Positions 41,902-52,519 of a stretch of DNA of 64,000 bases are shown one piece after another. Position 1 is the first letter of the stretch. Every line of letters starts with the position of its first letter. Source of the stretch: Candidatus Aminicenantes bacterium UBA2199 (lineage in GTDB: Bacteria; Acidobacteriota; Aminicenantia; UBA2199); NCBI GenBank assembly GCA_002327965.1, contig DCVB01000095.1, positions 1 to 64,000 on the forward strand, in the 5' to 3' direction. The notes beneath the pieces were generated by a model. That model was not told the DNA's origin, did no database searches, and worked only from the letters and a program-made list of their open reading frames with translations. The position numbers and the translations under genes were made by a program.

Positions 41902-43518
41902 ATGAAAAAAATGACATTCACCGCCTTGGCAATTCTTTTCCTGGCGATCTTCCTGTTTTCCGGACCCGGCGCGGTGATCAAAAAGCTGCCCGCTCCGTCG
42001 CCCTGCGGCACCGGTCTGGCCTTTGACGGCCAGGCCTTCTGGACCGTGGACCGCGACAGCGACATGCTCTACCGCATCGATCCCTCCGATGGCAGGCTGC
42101 TGGCGTCGTTCGACGCCCCGGGCTACTTCTGCACCGCCCTGGCCTGGGACGGCAAGTCCCTCTGGGTGGCCGACATGGATTTCACCAACACCTCCGCCGA
42201 GGACTATTGCGGCAAGATCTACCAAATCGACCCGGCCAGCGGCCGCACCCTGAAGGTGATCATGGCGCCGGGGTCCGACCCGCAGGGGCTGGCCTGGGAC
42301 GGCAGGACCCTGTGGGTCTCCGACAACGGCAGCCGCGAGATCTTTCAGATCAGCCCCGAAGACGGGACGACGATCAGGACCCTGAAGGCCCCCGCCGGCG
42401 ACCCGCGCGGCCTGGCCTGGGACGGGAATTACCTGTGGCTGGCCGACCGCTCGAAGGACGAGCTCTACCGCATCGACCCGGTCAAGGGGCGCGTCATCAT
42501 GGTCCTGCCCGCCCCCGGCCCCTATCCCTGGGGCATGACCTGGGCAAGGAACAGCCTGTGGGTCGCCGACTACCAGGATGACGAGATCGCCCAGGTCGCC
42601 GTCTTCGTGGACGGCGCGTACACGCGCGCCAAGGAGCGGAACGCCCTGGTTACCTTCACCCACGACGTCATCAACTTCGGCCCCGGCACCGTGACCGATC
42701 TGGACGTCTACCTGGCCCTGCCCAAGCAGCGCTCCACCCAGGATATCCTGGCTGTCGAGTTCGCCGAGGTCCCGGATGCCAGGCTGACCGACCGCTGGGG
42801 CCAGGAGGTGGCCCGCTTCCGGAAAACCTCCCTCAAGCCCGGCGAACGCGCCTTGACCCGCATGCGCGTCAAGGCCAAAATTTACGACGTGATGTACCAT
42901 CTCTTCCCGGAGAAGGCGGGAACGCTGAAGGACATCCCCGCCGACGTGCGCAACCGCTACCTGGCCGATGACGACAAGTACCGCCTCAAGGATCCGGTCA
43001 TTCAGGCGGCGGTCAAGGAGGCTGTCACCCGTCCGGACAACCCCTACTGGATCGCCCGCGACCTCTACGACTGGCTGCACGACAAGATGGTCTACCAGCG
43101 CATCGGCGGCTGGGATGTGGCGCCCACGGTGCTGCAGCGCGGCTCGGGTTCCTGCTCGGAGTACGCCTTCGTCTACATCGCCATGTGCCGCGCCGCCGGG
43201 CTGCCGGCGCGCTACGCGGGCTCGGTGGTCGTGCGCGGCGAGGACGCCAGCTTCGACTTCGTCTACCATCGCTGGGTGGAGGTCTACCTGCCCAACAGCG
43301 GCTGGGTGCCGGTCGATCCCAGCGGCGGCGACCAGGAGTCCACGCGCGACCAGGCCATGTACTTCGGCCACCTGGAGAACCGCTTCCTGATCACCACCGA
43401 GAGCGGCGGCGGCTCCGAGTACCTGAAGTGGGACTACAACTCCTCGGAGAGCTGGCAGGCCGACGGCCGCGTGCAATTGCGGCTGGAAATGATCGCCGAT
43501 TGGGACAGGCTCGAGTAA
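41902..43518 (+). CDS. exported beta-propeller plus transglutaminase-like protein
   Basis: The 538-residue protein begins with a signal peptide or membrane anchor (MKKMTFTALAILFLAIFLF). Residues of about 30-230 contain five similar blades (GLAFDGQAFWTVDR, ALAWDGKSLWVADM, GLAWDGRTLWVSDN and so on), a streptogramin-lyase-like propeller. The second half is a transglutaminase-like domain with cysteine in GSGSCSEYAF (near 417), histidine in YHRWVEVYLP (near 456) and aspartate in PVDPSGG (near 472). Such domains act as proteases or transferases; the substrate is unknown. ATG 41902 follows AGGAGG. It is monocistronic. Confidence 0.85.
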   Translation: MKKMTFTALAILFLAIFLFSGPGAVIKKLPAPSPCGTGLAFDGQAFWTVDRDSDMLYRIDPSDGRLLASFDAPGYFCTALAWDGKSLWVADMDFTNTSAEDYCGKIYQIDPASGRTLKVIMAPGSDPQGLAWDGRTLWVSDNGSREIFQISPEDGTTIRTLKAPAGDPRGLAWDGNYLWLADRSKDELYRIDPVKGRVIMVLPAPGPYPWGMTWARNSLWVADYQDDEIAQVAVFVDGAYTRAKERNALVTFTHDVINFGPGTVTDLDVYLALPKQRSTQDILAVEFAEVPDARLTDRWGQEVARFRKTSLKPGERALTRMRVKAKIYDVMYHLFPEKAGTLKDIPADVRNRYLADDDKYRLKDPVIQAAVKEAVTRPDNPYWIARDLYDWLHDKMVYQRIGGWDVAPTVLQRGSGSCSEYAFVYIAMCRAAGLPARYAGSVVVRGEDASFDFVYHRWVEVYLPNSGWVPVDPSGGDQESTRDQAMYFGHLENRFLITTESGGGSEYLKWDYNSSESWQADGRVQLRLEMIADWDRLE

Positions 43519-43540
43519 CCGGCAAGAAACTCAACGAACT

Positions 43541-43920
43541 CCTAGTGTCAGCAAGCGGCCTTATGGGTATAAGTGGTAGTGGTAGTGATAGTGGTAGCCG
43601 GAGATTAGAAGGAACTCTTGTTCTTTCGCATAACACCTGACGCATAACGATAAGTACCATTGCAATTGGTTTACGGTATACGGTTCACGGTTTACGGGAA
43701 GAAAAGAGGGCTACCTTAAACCTTACGCCTTACACCGAATGCCATTTCTTCTTCCCACTCACCCCTAGCCCCTCGCCCCTCGCCTACTTGTCACGCGTCA
43801 CGCGTCACAAAGATCGATCTCTTGCTCTTTCGCATAACGCATAACGCATAACGCTTAACGCATAACGATAAGTACCAATGCCAGTCATTGCATTCGGTTC
43901 ACGGTGGACGGATTACGGTT
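43541..43920. repeat. composite intergenic repeat (copy B), longest copy
   Basis: The block holds AGTGTCAGCAAG, a GTGGTAGTGGTAGTGATA tract (43569-43598), CATAACGC words, a GGTTTACGG tract (43667-43695), the 59-bp core (43696-43754), CTAGCCCCTCGCCCCTCGCC, three CGTCACG units (43791-43808) and five CATAACG units (43831-43867). The segment from TCTTTCGCATAAC is repeated about 204 nt later (43622 and 43826). The order of parts repeats, in reverse, in the block at 39627. Confidence 0.85.
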
Positions 43921-44124
43921 CGTCATTCTTTTGACCTCCTGCCGCGTTCCTCCAATTTGGGACTCACTGATTTTCGCCGGAACCGCTTCATTGCGCTTCC
44001 CCGTGAACAAATGGCCGATCCGCTGCGTATATTTCCACAGCGTGTCAGGAAGATACCCCCCGGTCCCCAACGGCTTGATGCATGGAATCGGGAGGCTGGC
44101 GGCACGCGCAAGGAGAAACGGCAG
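43921..44124. other. unassigned 200-nt segment upstream of the MacA-like gene
   Basis: After the repeat, this stretch has no convincing gene. On the minus strand an open frame of about 61 codons (44070 to 43885) ends inside the repeat, and AGGAGG followed by ATG at 43932 lies in the same direction; both could be remnants of a gene cut by the repeat. The plus-strand frame into the MacA-like gene is open but reads repeat sequence. Confidence 0.35.
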
Positions 44125-45429
44125 ATGGGCAATGGAAAAAACGGTAGAAAAGTGAAGTCGCGCAAAAAAATCGTCTGGATCGCGGTGGGGAGCCTCATCC
44201 TCCTGCTGATACTGAAATCGGTCGTATGCGGCAAGAGGGATCCCGGCATCACGGTGCAGACCGAGAAGGCCGCCCGGCGGGACATCACCCAGCTGGTGTC
44301 GGCCACCGGTATCATCAATCCCGTCTACCAGGTCGTCATCACCCCGGAAGTGACCGGCGAGATCGTCGAGCTGCCGGTCCAGGAAGGCGATCGCGTAAAA
44401 AGGAACCAGCTGCTGATCCGCATCAAACCTGACTCCTATGCCGCCCAGCGCGATCGGGCCCAGGCCAACCTGGAATCAGCCCAGGCCAACCTGGGGATCC
44501 GCCGGATCGAGAAAGGATACATCGAAAGCAATTTCAAGCGCACCGAGGAGCTCTTCCGCAGCGGCGTAACGAACCAGCAGGAACTGGAAAAAATGAAGGC
44601 CGACCTGGCCTCCAGCATCGCCCAACTGGAGGCGCAAAAAGCCATGGTCCAGCAGGCGGAGGCGGCTCTTAAGGAGTCCAGCGAGAACCTGAAAAAGACC
44701 GCCATCTACTCGCCGATGGACGGCACGGTCAGCCAACTCAACGTCGAGCTGGGCGAACGCGTGCTGGGCAGCGGCTTCAGTCAGGGCACCAACCTGATGA
44801 CCGTGGCCGACCTGGGCAAGATGGAGGCGATCGTCGACGTGGACGAGAACGACGTCGTGCTGGTGTCGATCGGCGACACGGCCAAGATCGAACTCGACGC
44901 ATTCAAGAACACCACGTATAACGGCGAGGTCACCCAGATCGCCAATTCCGCCAAGACGACCGGCCAGGGCACCCAGCAGGAGGTGGTCAATTTCGCCATC
45001 AAGATCGCTCTCAGCGACTTCAATTCCCAAGTCCGGCCGGGCATGTCCTGCAACGCCGACATCGAGGTCGAGACCAAGGACAACGTGCTGACGGTCCCGA
45101 TCCAGAGCGTCACCGCCCGCTCCGCGGAGGAAGCCGCGGCCGGCACAACGCCGGACTCCAGCCGCGAGCTGATCGTTGGCAAGACCAGCAAGAAAAAGCA
45201 GTCCAAGCCCAAGGAGGTCGTCTTCGTGGTGGACAAGGACACCGTGGCCATGAAAGAGGTGAAGATCGGCATCAGCGACAACGAATACATCGAGATCATC
45301 TCGGGCCTGAAGCAGGGCGAGGAAGTGGTCAGCGGTCCCTACCGTGCCATATCCAGCGAGCTGCAGGACAAGACCAAGGTGAAGCTGGAAAGTAAGGGCA
45401 AAGCCGGGAAGGGCGGGAAAAAAAACTGA
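44125..45429 (+). CDS. MacA/HlyD-type periplasmic adaptor protein
   Basis: The 434-residue protein has a basic N-terminus, one membrane anchor ([19 protein letters not shown]), a lipoyl half ([18 protein letters not shown]), an alpha-helical hairpin rich in Ala, Gln and Glu (about 110-190), the second lipoyl half ([19 protein letters not shown]) and a beta-barrel region. This is the membrane-fusion protein of an ABC-type exporter and would connect inner-membrane MacB-like permeases to an outer-membrane channel. ATG 44125 follows AAGGAG at nine nt. It starts the operon with the ATPase and two permeases. No TolC gene is in the window. Confidence 0.88.
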   Translation: MGNGKNGRKVKSRKKIVWIAVGSLILLLILKSVVCGKRDPGITVQTEKAARRDITQLVSATGIINPVYQVVITPEVTGEIVELPVQEGDRVKRNQLLIRIKPDSYAAQRDRAQANLESAQANLGIRRIEKGYIESNFKRTEELFRSGVTNQQELEKMKADLASSIAQLEAQKAMVQQAEAALKESSENLKKTAIYSPMDGTVSQLNVELGERVLGSGFSQGTNLMTVADLGKMEAIVDVDENDVVLVSIGDTAKIELDAFKNTTYNGEVTQIANSAKTTGQGTQQEVVNFAIKIALSDFNSQVRPGMSCNADIEVETKDNVLTVPIQSVTARSAEEAAAGTTPDSSRELIVGKTSKKKQSKPKEVVFVVDKDTVAMKEVKIGISDNEYIEIISGLKQGEEVVSGPYRAISSELQDKTKVKLESKGKAGKGGKKN

Positions 45430-45448
45430 GGCCGCAAGCCGAGACAAC

Positions 45449-46159
45449 ATGAACATCATTAATCTGGAAAACATTTCCCGGGTATACCAGGTCGGCTCCG
45501 AAGAAGTCCATGCCCTGGACGACGTGTCCCTGAAGATCGACCGCAACGAGTACGTGGCCATCATGGGTCCTTCGGGCTCGGGAAAATCGACACTGATGAA
45601 CATCGTGGGCTGCCTGGACACGCCGACGAGCGGCTCGTACATCCTGAAGGGGACAAATGTCAGCGACATGAGCGACAACGATCTGGCCGAGGTGCGCAAC
45701 CGCGAGATCGGCTTCGTTTTCCAGACCTTCAACCTGCTGCCCCGCGCCACCTCCTTTCACAACGTTGAACTGCCTCTGATCTACGCCGGCGTCCCCGCCG
45801 CCGAGCGCCGCGAGAAGGCCGAGCAGGCCCTGTCCAGCGTCGGCCTGAAGGAGCGCATGCTGCACAAGCCGAACGAGCTTTCCGGCGGCCAGCGCCAGCG
45901 CGTCGCCGTGGCCCGGGCGCTGGTAGTCGGCCCATCGATCATCCTGGCTGACGAGCCGACCGGCAACCTCGATTCCAAGACCGGCGAGGACATCATGGCC
46001 CTGTTCCACGAGATCTACCAGCTGGGCAACACCATCATCCTGGTCACGCACGAGGAATACATCGCCAACCACGCCAAGCGCGTCATCCGCCTGCTGGACG
46101 GCAAGGTGGAGAGCGACAAGACGGTAACGAACTGCACCGTTCCCAATCGGGGGAATTAG
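45449..46159 (+). CDS. MacB/LolD-type ABC transporter ATPase
   Basis: The 236-residue ATPase has Walker [10 protein letters not shown], the Q-loop in [10 protein letters not shown], signature [15 protein letters not shown], Walker [13 protein letters not shown] and the H-loop in LVTHEEYIA. It is a stand-alone nucleotide-binding domain, not fused to a permease as in E. coli MacB. It energises the two downstream FtsX-type permeases. It lies 19 nt after the adaptor gene and two nt before the first permease. Confidence 0.93.
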   Translation: MNIINLENISRVYQVGSEEVHALDDVSLKIDRNEYVAIMGPSGSGKSTLMNIVGCLDTPTSGSYILKGTNVSDMSDNDLAEVRNREIGFVFQTFNLLPRATSFHNVELPLIYAGVPAAERREKAEQALSSVGLKERMLHKPNELSGGQRQRVAVARALVVGPSIILADEPTGNLDSKTGEDIMALFHEIYQLGNTIILVTHEEYIANHAKRVIRLLDGKVESDKTVTNCTVPNRGN

Positions 46160-46161
46160 CC

Positions 46162-47393
<1,232 letters not shown>

Positions 47394-47394
<1 letters not shown>

Positions 47395-48620
47395 TGAAAT
47401 TCTGGGAAGTCCTGAAGGTCGCCTTCGCCTCGCTGCGCGGCAACAAGCTGCGCTCCTCGCTGACCGTGCTGGGTATCGTTATCGGCATTTTCTCCATCAT
47501 CTCCATCAGCACCGTGATCACCATGCTGCAGAACTCCATCAACGAGGGGCTGTCGAGTCTGGGAAAAAACACATTCCAGATCCAGAAGTTCCCGGCCATG
47601 CAGCAGGGGCGCCTGAGCGACAAGATCCGCAACCGCAAGAACCTGACCATTGAGGAGTACTACCGGCTGCGCGAGATGCTCGACGAGGCCAAGCTGGTCG
47701 GCGCCGAGCAGTGGCAGTTCGGCAAGCTCTTCAAGTCGCAATATGACGAGACCAACGCCAATATCCAGCTGGCCGGCGCCACCCCCGAGGCCATGCTGAC
47801 CAACGACTGGCAGATCGCCGACGGCCGCTCAATCAACCAGGACGACATGGACCGCAACCGGCGCGTCTGCGTGCTGGGCGTCGACGTGGCCAGGAAGCTT
47901 TTCCCACGCGTCGACCCGCTGGGCCAGGAGATCAAGGTCGACGGGTTGCGCCTGGACGTCATCGGCGTCCTCGTGACCCGGGGCGCTATGTTCGGGCAGT
48001 CGCGCGACGGCTTCGTGGTCGCGCCGCTCTCCACCTTCCAGGCCAAGTACGGCAAGACCAGCCGCAGCGTCAACATCACGGTCATGGCCCACAGCCCGGT
48101 CACCTACAACCGCACCATCGACGCCGCCATCGGCCACATGCGCACCATCCGCAAGGTGGCGCCGGGAGAGGAGAACGACTTCGACATCTTCTCCAACGAG
48201 TCGCTGATCTCGCAGGTGGGCCAGATCACCCAGTACGTGCGCCTGGGCGCTATCGTCATCGCTTTCATCGCGCTGCTGGCCGCAGGCGTCGGCATCATGA
48301 ACATCATGCTGGTCTCGGTGACCGAGCGTACGCGCGAGATCGGCATCCGCAAGGCCATCGGCGCCAAAAAACGCAACATCCTTTTCCAGTTCCTGGTCGA
48401 GGCCGTCACCCTGTGCCAGTTCGGCGGAATCATCGGCATCGTTTTGGGCCTGAGCGCCGGCAACCTGGCCGGCAAGGCCCTGAATGCCGCCCCGGCCGTG
48501 CCGCTCGACTGGGTGCTGGCCGGCATCGGCCTCTGCGTGCTGGTCGGCGTCGGCTTCGGCACCTACCCGGCCTGGAAGGCGGCCAACCTGGACCCCATCG
48601 AGGCATTGCGCTACGAATAG
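47394..48620 (+). CDS. MacB/FtsX-type ABC permease, second subunit
   Basis: The 408-residue paralogue has the same layout: LTVLGIVIGIFSIISI, a periplasmic core, AAGVGIMNIMLVSV, TREIGIRKAIGAKKR and the final LDPIEALRYE. The ATG at 47394 overlaps the previous stop by one nt (TAATG), which ensures matched production of the two subunits. Its stop is followed at once by a repeat block, where the operon probably ends. Confidence 0.9.
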
Positions 48621-48791
48621 TGAGGCGTAACGCGTGACGCGTGACGCGAAGTATGCAAAAGCAATTTCCGGACTGCTGAGTAATGGCAAATGAAAAACAA
48701 CAAAGGATCTTTTGCCAACACGGGACCATTTCTCGGAAATCGGTTTTCTATTGCTTTTTCGCGTTACACGTTATGCGTCACGCGTCACGTT
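48621..48791. repeat. CGTGACG-type inverted repeat block overlapping the gltS-like 3' end
   Basis: GGCGTAACGCGTGACGCGTGACGCG (starts 48625) faces CGCGTTACACGTTATGCGTCACGCGTCACG (48760-48789); the arms pair for about 20 nt. The right arm includes the last codons and the stop of the symporter gene. Confidence 0.8.
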
Positions 48792-50157
48792 GGCTCGTTC
48801 CGTCTCCTCCCGGCCACGGCTTCAGGCGGAACCAGCCGCTCAGCAGCGACACCAACCAGAAGAAGGCCATGATCCCGGCGGCGAGGGCCAGCGCCCGCCA
48901 GGCGCCATAGCGGACGATCAGGAAGGGGGCGGTGGCGGTGACCAGCCCGCCGCCCAGCAGCGGTTCGTAGACCATCTGCTTGAAGCCGAAGGCCTCGGCC
49001 GTGCCGGTGTCGTACAGCGGGTCGACCAGCCGCAGCAGCAGCAGGCCGATGGCGGTCACGCCGCTCTGCATGCCGTACTCGGTGACGCCGCGCTCGAGCC
49101 AGTAGCGCGGGAACATGCGCGGCGCCAGCACGGCCAGGGTGAAGAACAGCCAGGCGATGCCCGCGGCCATCAGCAGCAGGAACGGCCAGAAATTGGTCAC
49201 GAAAAGATCGAGGCGCATGGTGGCGATGGCCGCCACCACCAGCAGGTCGATGGAAAATCCGAGGATGCGCTCGAAGGTGTCGCGGTCGAAGTAGCGGTCG
49301 ACGCGCAGCGGCCGCGCCAGCGCCTGGATGAGCAGGCCGCCGATCATGGCCAGGGGGAAGAGCGGGAAACCGCGCAGCAGCGGATGCAGGGCGCGCACGC
49401 CGCCCAGCATGATCCAGCCCAGGAGCACGGCCAGCGCCACCAGGGCGAAGTGGAAAGCGAACGGCTCCAGCGAATCCGGCGAGACCGTGGCGTGGGCGAT
49501 CGGGAAACGCTGCTCCCGGCTCAGCAGGCCGGAAGAGGGGCGGCGCAACGCCGCACCATGGCCCGGGCCCAGGGTGCGGTAACCCCGGCGCAGGGCGATG
49601 TTGATGAACAGGATGCCGCCGACCACGGCGGTGATGATGCCCACGGTGGCCGACATCTGCGCCAGGGCCGCTCCGGCCGGGAAACCGACCTCCTGGAAGA
49701 CCCCGGCCATGCCCGCGGCCGTGCCGTGGCCGCCGGAAAAGCCGATCTCGAGGATGCAGGCAAAGACCGGCGGCACGCCGAAAACCGGCGAAAGAACCAG
49801 CAGGGTGAGCAGCAGGGCGACGACGTACTGGCCCAGCCCGGCCACCAGGCCGAAGCAGAGCTGTGCCCCGCCCTGGTTCCAGATGGCGCGCATCCCCGGC
49901 AGGGCGACGCCCAGGAACAGGCTGGCAAACACGATGTTGATCAGCAGCCCGGGGACCTGCGCCCACTCGCGCCCCACCCAGGCTGGCAGCAAATCGAGCA
50001 GATAGGGGCCGCAGGCCAGGGCGATGAAGCCGCCCAGGATCGAGGAAGGCAGGTAGAGGGTCTGGAACAGGCGCACGGCCACGCGCAGCGCCTTGCCGAG
50101 CAGGAGAAAGAGGCCCAGCAGGCAGAAGCTGAAGAACAGGGCGCTGGCTCCTTCCAT
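48778..50157 (-). CDS. GltS-like sodium:glutamate symporter
   Basis: The 459-residue inner-membrane protein has about eleven hydrophobic segments in two inverted halves. YLPSSILGGFIAL and EIGFSGGHGTAAGMA are the typical GltS re-entrant region, and ITAVVGGILFINIALR follows. The second half lacks an equally clear GGHGT copy (EYGMQSGVTAIGLLLLR), so the substrate may differ from glutamate. The final residues Arg-Asp-Ala and the stop codon are read from the repeat word CGTGACGCGTGA. It is monocistronic. Confidence 0.83.
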   Translation of the reverse strand: MEGASALFFSFCLLGLFLLLGKALRVAVRLFQTLYLPSSILGGFIALACGPYLLDLLPAWVGREWAQVPGLLINIVFASLFLGVALPGMRAIWNQGGAQLCFGLVAGLGQYVVALLLTLLVLSPVFGVPPVFACILEIGFSGGHGTAAGMAGVFQEVGFPAGAALAQMSATVGIITAVVGGILFINIALRRGYRTLGPGHGAALRRPSSGLLSREQRFPIAHATVSPDSLEPFAFHFALVALAVLLGWIMLGGVRALHPLLRGFPLFPLAMIGGLLIQALARPLRVDRYFDRDTFERILGFSIDLLVVAAIATMRLDLFVTNFWPFLLLMAAGIAWLFFTLAVLAPRMFPRYWLERGVTEYGMQSGVTAIGLLLLRLVDPLYDTGTAEAFGFKQMVYEPLLGGGLVTATAPFLIVRYGAWRALALAAGIMAFFWLVSLLSGWFRLKPWPGGDGTSQRDA

Positions 50158-50314
50158 GGCGATGATACTCCGGGGCGGCCTTCACAACCGTCGCCGCCGC
50201 AGCTAACCTTAGCCGACCCAATGGGCGAAGTCAAGACAAGGGGATCCCCGGACAGGAATGTGCCGCCGGTGATCGGGAATTCTTTTTCGACGTTCCCGGA
50301 TTTCGTTGCTCCGC

Positions 50315-51094
50315 CTATTTTGCTTCGCGGATCGCCTGCTCCAGCCGGGGATTGATCCGGACCTTCTGCTGGCCGGCCCGCTCCAGCCACTCGCGCGCCT
50401 TGTCCAGGCGCCGGGTGACGAAATAGACGTTGATCAGGTTGTTCAGGCAGCGCTCGTGGGCGGGCTCGCTGGCCAGCGCCAGCAGGTACTGGCCCTCGGC
50501 CTCATCCAGGCGCCGCAGCTTGAAGAGAAGATTGCCGTGCAGGACCTGGAACTCGGCCGGGATCTCGAAGGGGGAAGCGGCGCCTCCGATGACCTCGGCG
50601 GTGGCCCGGCCGGTCTTCTTGCTCTCGTAGGCGCGGTCCACGGAGACGCAGGCCAGGCTGCTGGTGCTGCCGCCGATGCTCTGGGCGGCGAGCTCGCGCA
50701 TGCGCTTCTCGTCCTCCCTGGACATCGACAGCCAGTTCGTTTTCTGATTTTCCCACACCTGCTGCAGGGCGAGACAACCCTTCTCGGCCCGCTCGATCCA
50801 GGCGAGCGCCGCGGCGATCTCCCCCGCCTGGTTGGCGACGACCGCCTTGCCATAGGCGGCGTTGGGGTGCCCGGGCAGGATCGCCAGGCAGCGGTCGAGC
50901 TCCTTGCCGGCCTGCTCCCAGTTCCCGGCCGCCGCCAGCTCGAGACCGCTGTTCGCCGCCGGCAGGGCCGAGTGGTACTTGCGCAGCATATCAATGTCCT
51001 GTTCCAGACTGGTGCTTTTCTGGGCCGGGAGCGCCAGCGCGAACAAGAAGCAAACGCCGCAGATGGAAACGAGTCGTTGCTTGTTTTTCATCAT
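50315..51094 (-). CDS. exported TPR-like protein
   Basis: The 259-residue protein has a signal peptide (ending FALALPAQ) and helical repeats: ELAAAGNWEQAGKELDRCLA, AAYGKAVVANQAGEIAAAL and, near the end, LFKLRRLDEAEGQYLLALA and INVYFVTRRLDKAREWLERA, which fit tetratricopeptide repeats. A central stretch (about 110-150) is outside the repeats. Such proteins scaffold complexes; no partner is evident. The first ATG of ATGATG at 51094 follows AGGTGA. The 157 nt between this gene and the symporter contain a perfect GGGGATCCCC palindrome but no repeat words. Confidence 0.75.
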   Translation of the reverse strand: MMKNKQRLVSICGVCFLFALALPAQKSTSLEQDIDMLRKYHSALPAANSGLELAAAGNWEQAGKELDRCLAILPGHPNAAYGKAVVANQAGEIAAALAWIERAEKGCLALQQVWENQKTNWLSMSREDEKRMRELAAQSIGGSTSSLACVSVDRAYESKKTGRATAEVIGGAASPFEIPAEFQVLHGNLLFKLRRLDEAEGQYLLALASEPAHERCLNNLINVYFVTRRLDKAREWLERAGQQKVRINPRLEQAIREAK

Positions 51095-51110
51095 GATCTC
51101 ACCTGAATGA

Positions 51111-51119
51111 ATTATACCA
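51111..51119 (-). promoter_or_regulatory. extended -10 promoter of the TPR gene
   Basis: TGG-TATAAT on the minus strand lies 16 nt before the ATG, leaving a very short leader that still contains AGGTGA. Confidence 0.6.
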
Positions 51120-51159
51120 TAGTGAGGTTCAAACCAACCGCTTCTGCAGGAATCAAGAC

Positions 51160-51556
51160 GATCCAAAAGTGTGAGTGATAGTGTTGGCGTTAGCGGGAAC
51201 CAAGGAAATCGGTTTACGGTGGACGGTTTCCAAAGCAAAGAACAAGCGATTGTTGATGGGTAGAAGAGTAGAAGGGTTGATGGGTTAGCAGCCCTTGATT
51301 GGGCCATGCCTGAACCCTTCAACTCTTGAACTCTTTAACTCTTCAACTTTTTTGTTTGGGTCAAAGTCCCTGCCCGGGGAAATGTTAGTGACAGTGTCAG
51401 CAGGAAATGAAAGGAATCGGTTTACGGTGGACGGTTTACGGTTTACGGGAAGAAAAGATGGCTACCTTAAACCTTACGCCTTACACCGATTGCCATTTCT
51501 TCTTCTCTCTCACCCCAAGCCCCTAGCCTCTCGCCTACTCGTCACGCGTCACGATG
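51160..51556. repeat. composite intergenic repeat (copy C)
   Basis: This gap of 474 nt contains a GTGATAGTGTTGGCGTTAGC stretch, a GGTTTACGG tract (51219-51231), inverted GTTGATGGGTTAG / CTTGAACTCTTTAACTCTT arms (51261-51289 and 51312-51347), TTAGTGACAGTGTCAGCAGG, and a second GGTTTACGG tract running into the 59-bp core (51447-51505) and CGTCACG units (51541-51553). The dprA stop follows 13 nt later. Confidence 0.85.
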
Positions 51557-51568
51557 GATCCCGGGGAG

Positions 51569-52519
51569 TCAGAATAGCCGCTTCTGCTCCGGGGATTTCC
51601 CGGCCGCCGCGGCACGGACGACCTCGGCGATCGGCCCGGCCCCGGCGGCGGGGTCCCAGGATACCGCGCCCCTGCGAATCAGCTCCCGGTTCCCCTCGGC
51701 AGGGGTAGAGAAGCTGGCGGGCGCGGCCGCGAACACGGGGATGCCGAGCTGGAAGGCCGCCCGAGCGGCATTGAAAGAGCCGCTCATGCGCTGGTCGGCG
51801 TCGCGCTCGGGGCCGGAAATGACCACGACCAGCGCGTCGGAGAGGGCGGCAACGAGCCGGTTGCGCGCCATGGCCTGGAAAGCGGCCCACTTGGAATCGG
51901 GGGGGAACTGGGAGACCACCAGGATGTTGTCCACCGTCAGATGCTCCCGCAGTTCGGGCCGGGTCTGGAAACGGTGCAGTCCCTCGGCCAAGACAAGGGT
52001 GGTCGTGCCGCCCGCGCCCAGGGCGGCCGCGTGGGCGGTGCTGTCGATCCCCGCGGCATAGCCCGAGACGACATTGGCTCCCCGCGCGGCCAGCCCGGCG
52101 GCCAGGGAAGCGGCGGCCGCCAGGGCATCCTCCCCGGCCTGGCGCTTGCCCACGATCGCCGCGCCCGGCCGCTCCAGCAGGGCGACGTTGCCCCTCACGT
52201 ACAGCAGCGCCGGCAGCGGGAGCTTCTCCTCCAGGACACTGAGCCGGCGAGGGAAATCGGGATGGAGCGGGTGCAGCAGGGTCACGTCCCGCCCGGGAAA
52301 GCCCCCGCTGCCGTTGTTTTCATGGAGGGTAAGATCGGGAATGGCGAAGCCCGCCCGACATACTCCCAGCGCTTCGCCGAGTTTTTCGGGATTCCCGACA
52401 AGCCAGGAGGCCGTCCTGCCGATGCCGGCCAGGTAAGCAGCGATGCGCCACAGCGCCCTGGGTCCCAGCCCCCTGACGGCGGCCACTGCGCGCCAGGCCC
52501 GGCCTTCGGGTGTGTTCAT
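51569..52519 (-). CDS. dprA: DprA/Smf-family DNA-processing protein
   Basis: DprA loads RecA on incoming single-stranded DNA in natural transformation. The 316-residue protein has HPLHPDFPRRL, PALLYVRGN, AAIVGKRQAG and the Rossmann core VVSGYAAGIDSTAHAAALGAGGTTTLVLAEG. The last 60 residues lack a clear winged helix. Its ATG at 52519 overlaps the comF-like stop by four nt. This pairing supports a role in DNA uptake or processing, though DprA also occurs in non-transforming bacteria. Confidence 0.85.
   Translation of the reverse strand: MNTPEGRAWRAVAAVRGLGPRALWRIAAYLAGIGRTASWLVGNPEKLGEALGVCRAGFAIPDLTLHENNGSGGFPGRDVTLLHPLHPDFPRRLSVLEEKLPLPALLYVRGNVALLERPGAAIVGKRQAGEDALAAAASLAAGLAARGANVVSGYAAGIDSTAHAAALGAGGTTTLVLAEGLHRFQTRPELREHLTVDNILVVSQFPPDSKWAAFQAMARNRLVAALSDALVVVISGPERDADQRMSGSFNAARAAFQLGIPVFAAAPASFSTPAEGNRELIRRGAVSWDPAAGAGPIAEVVRAAAAGKSPEQKRLF

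Noticed and set aside
43888..44124. Extended N-terminus of the MacA-like adaptor
   Set aside because: The open frame continues 79 codons upstream, but they translate repeat sequence and precede the ribosome-binding site at ATG 44125.
50226..50260. GGGGATCCCC palindrome as operator or terminator
   Set aside because: It is a single 10-nt palindrome without loop, T-run or second copy; chance occurrence is likely in GC-rich DNA.
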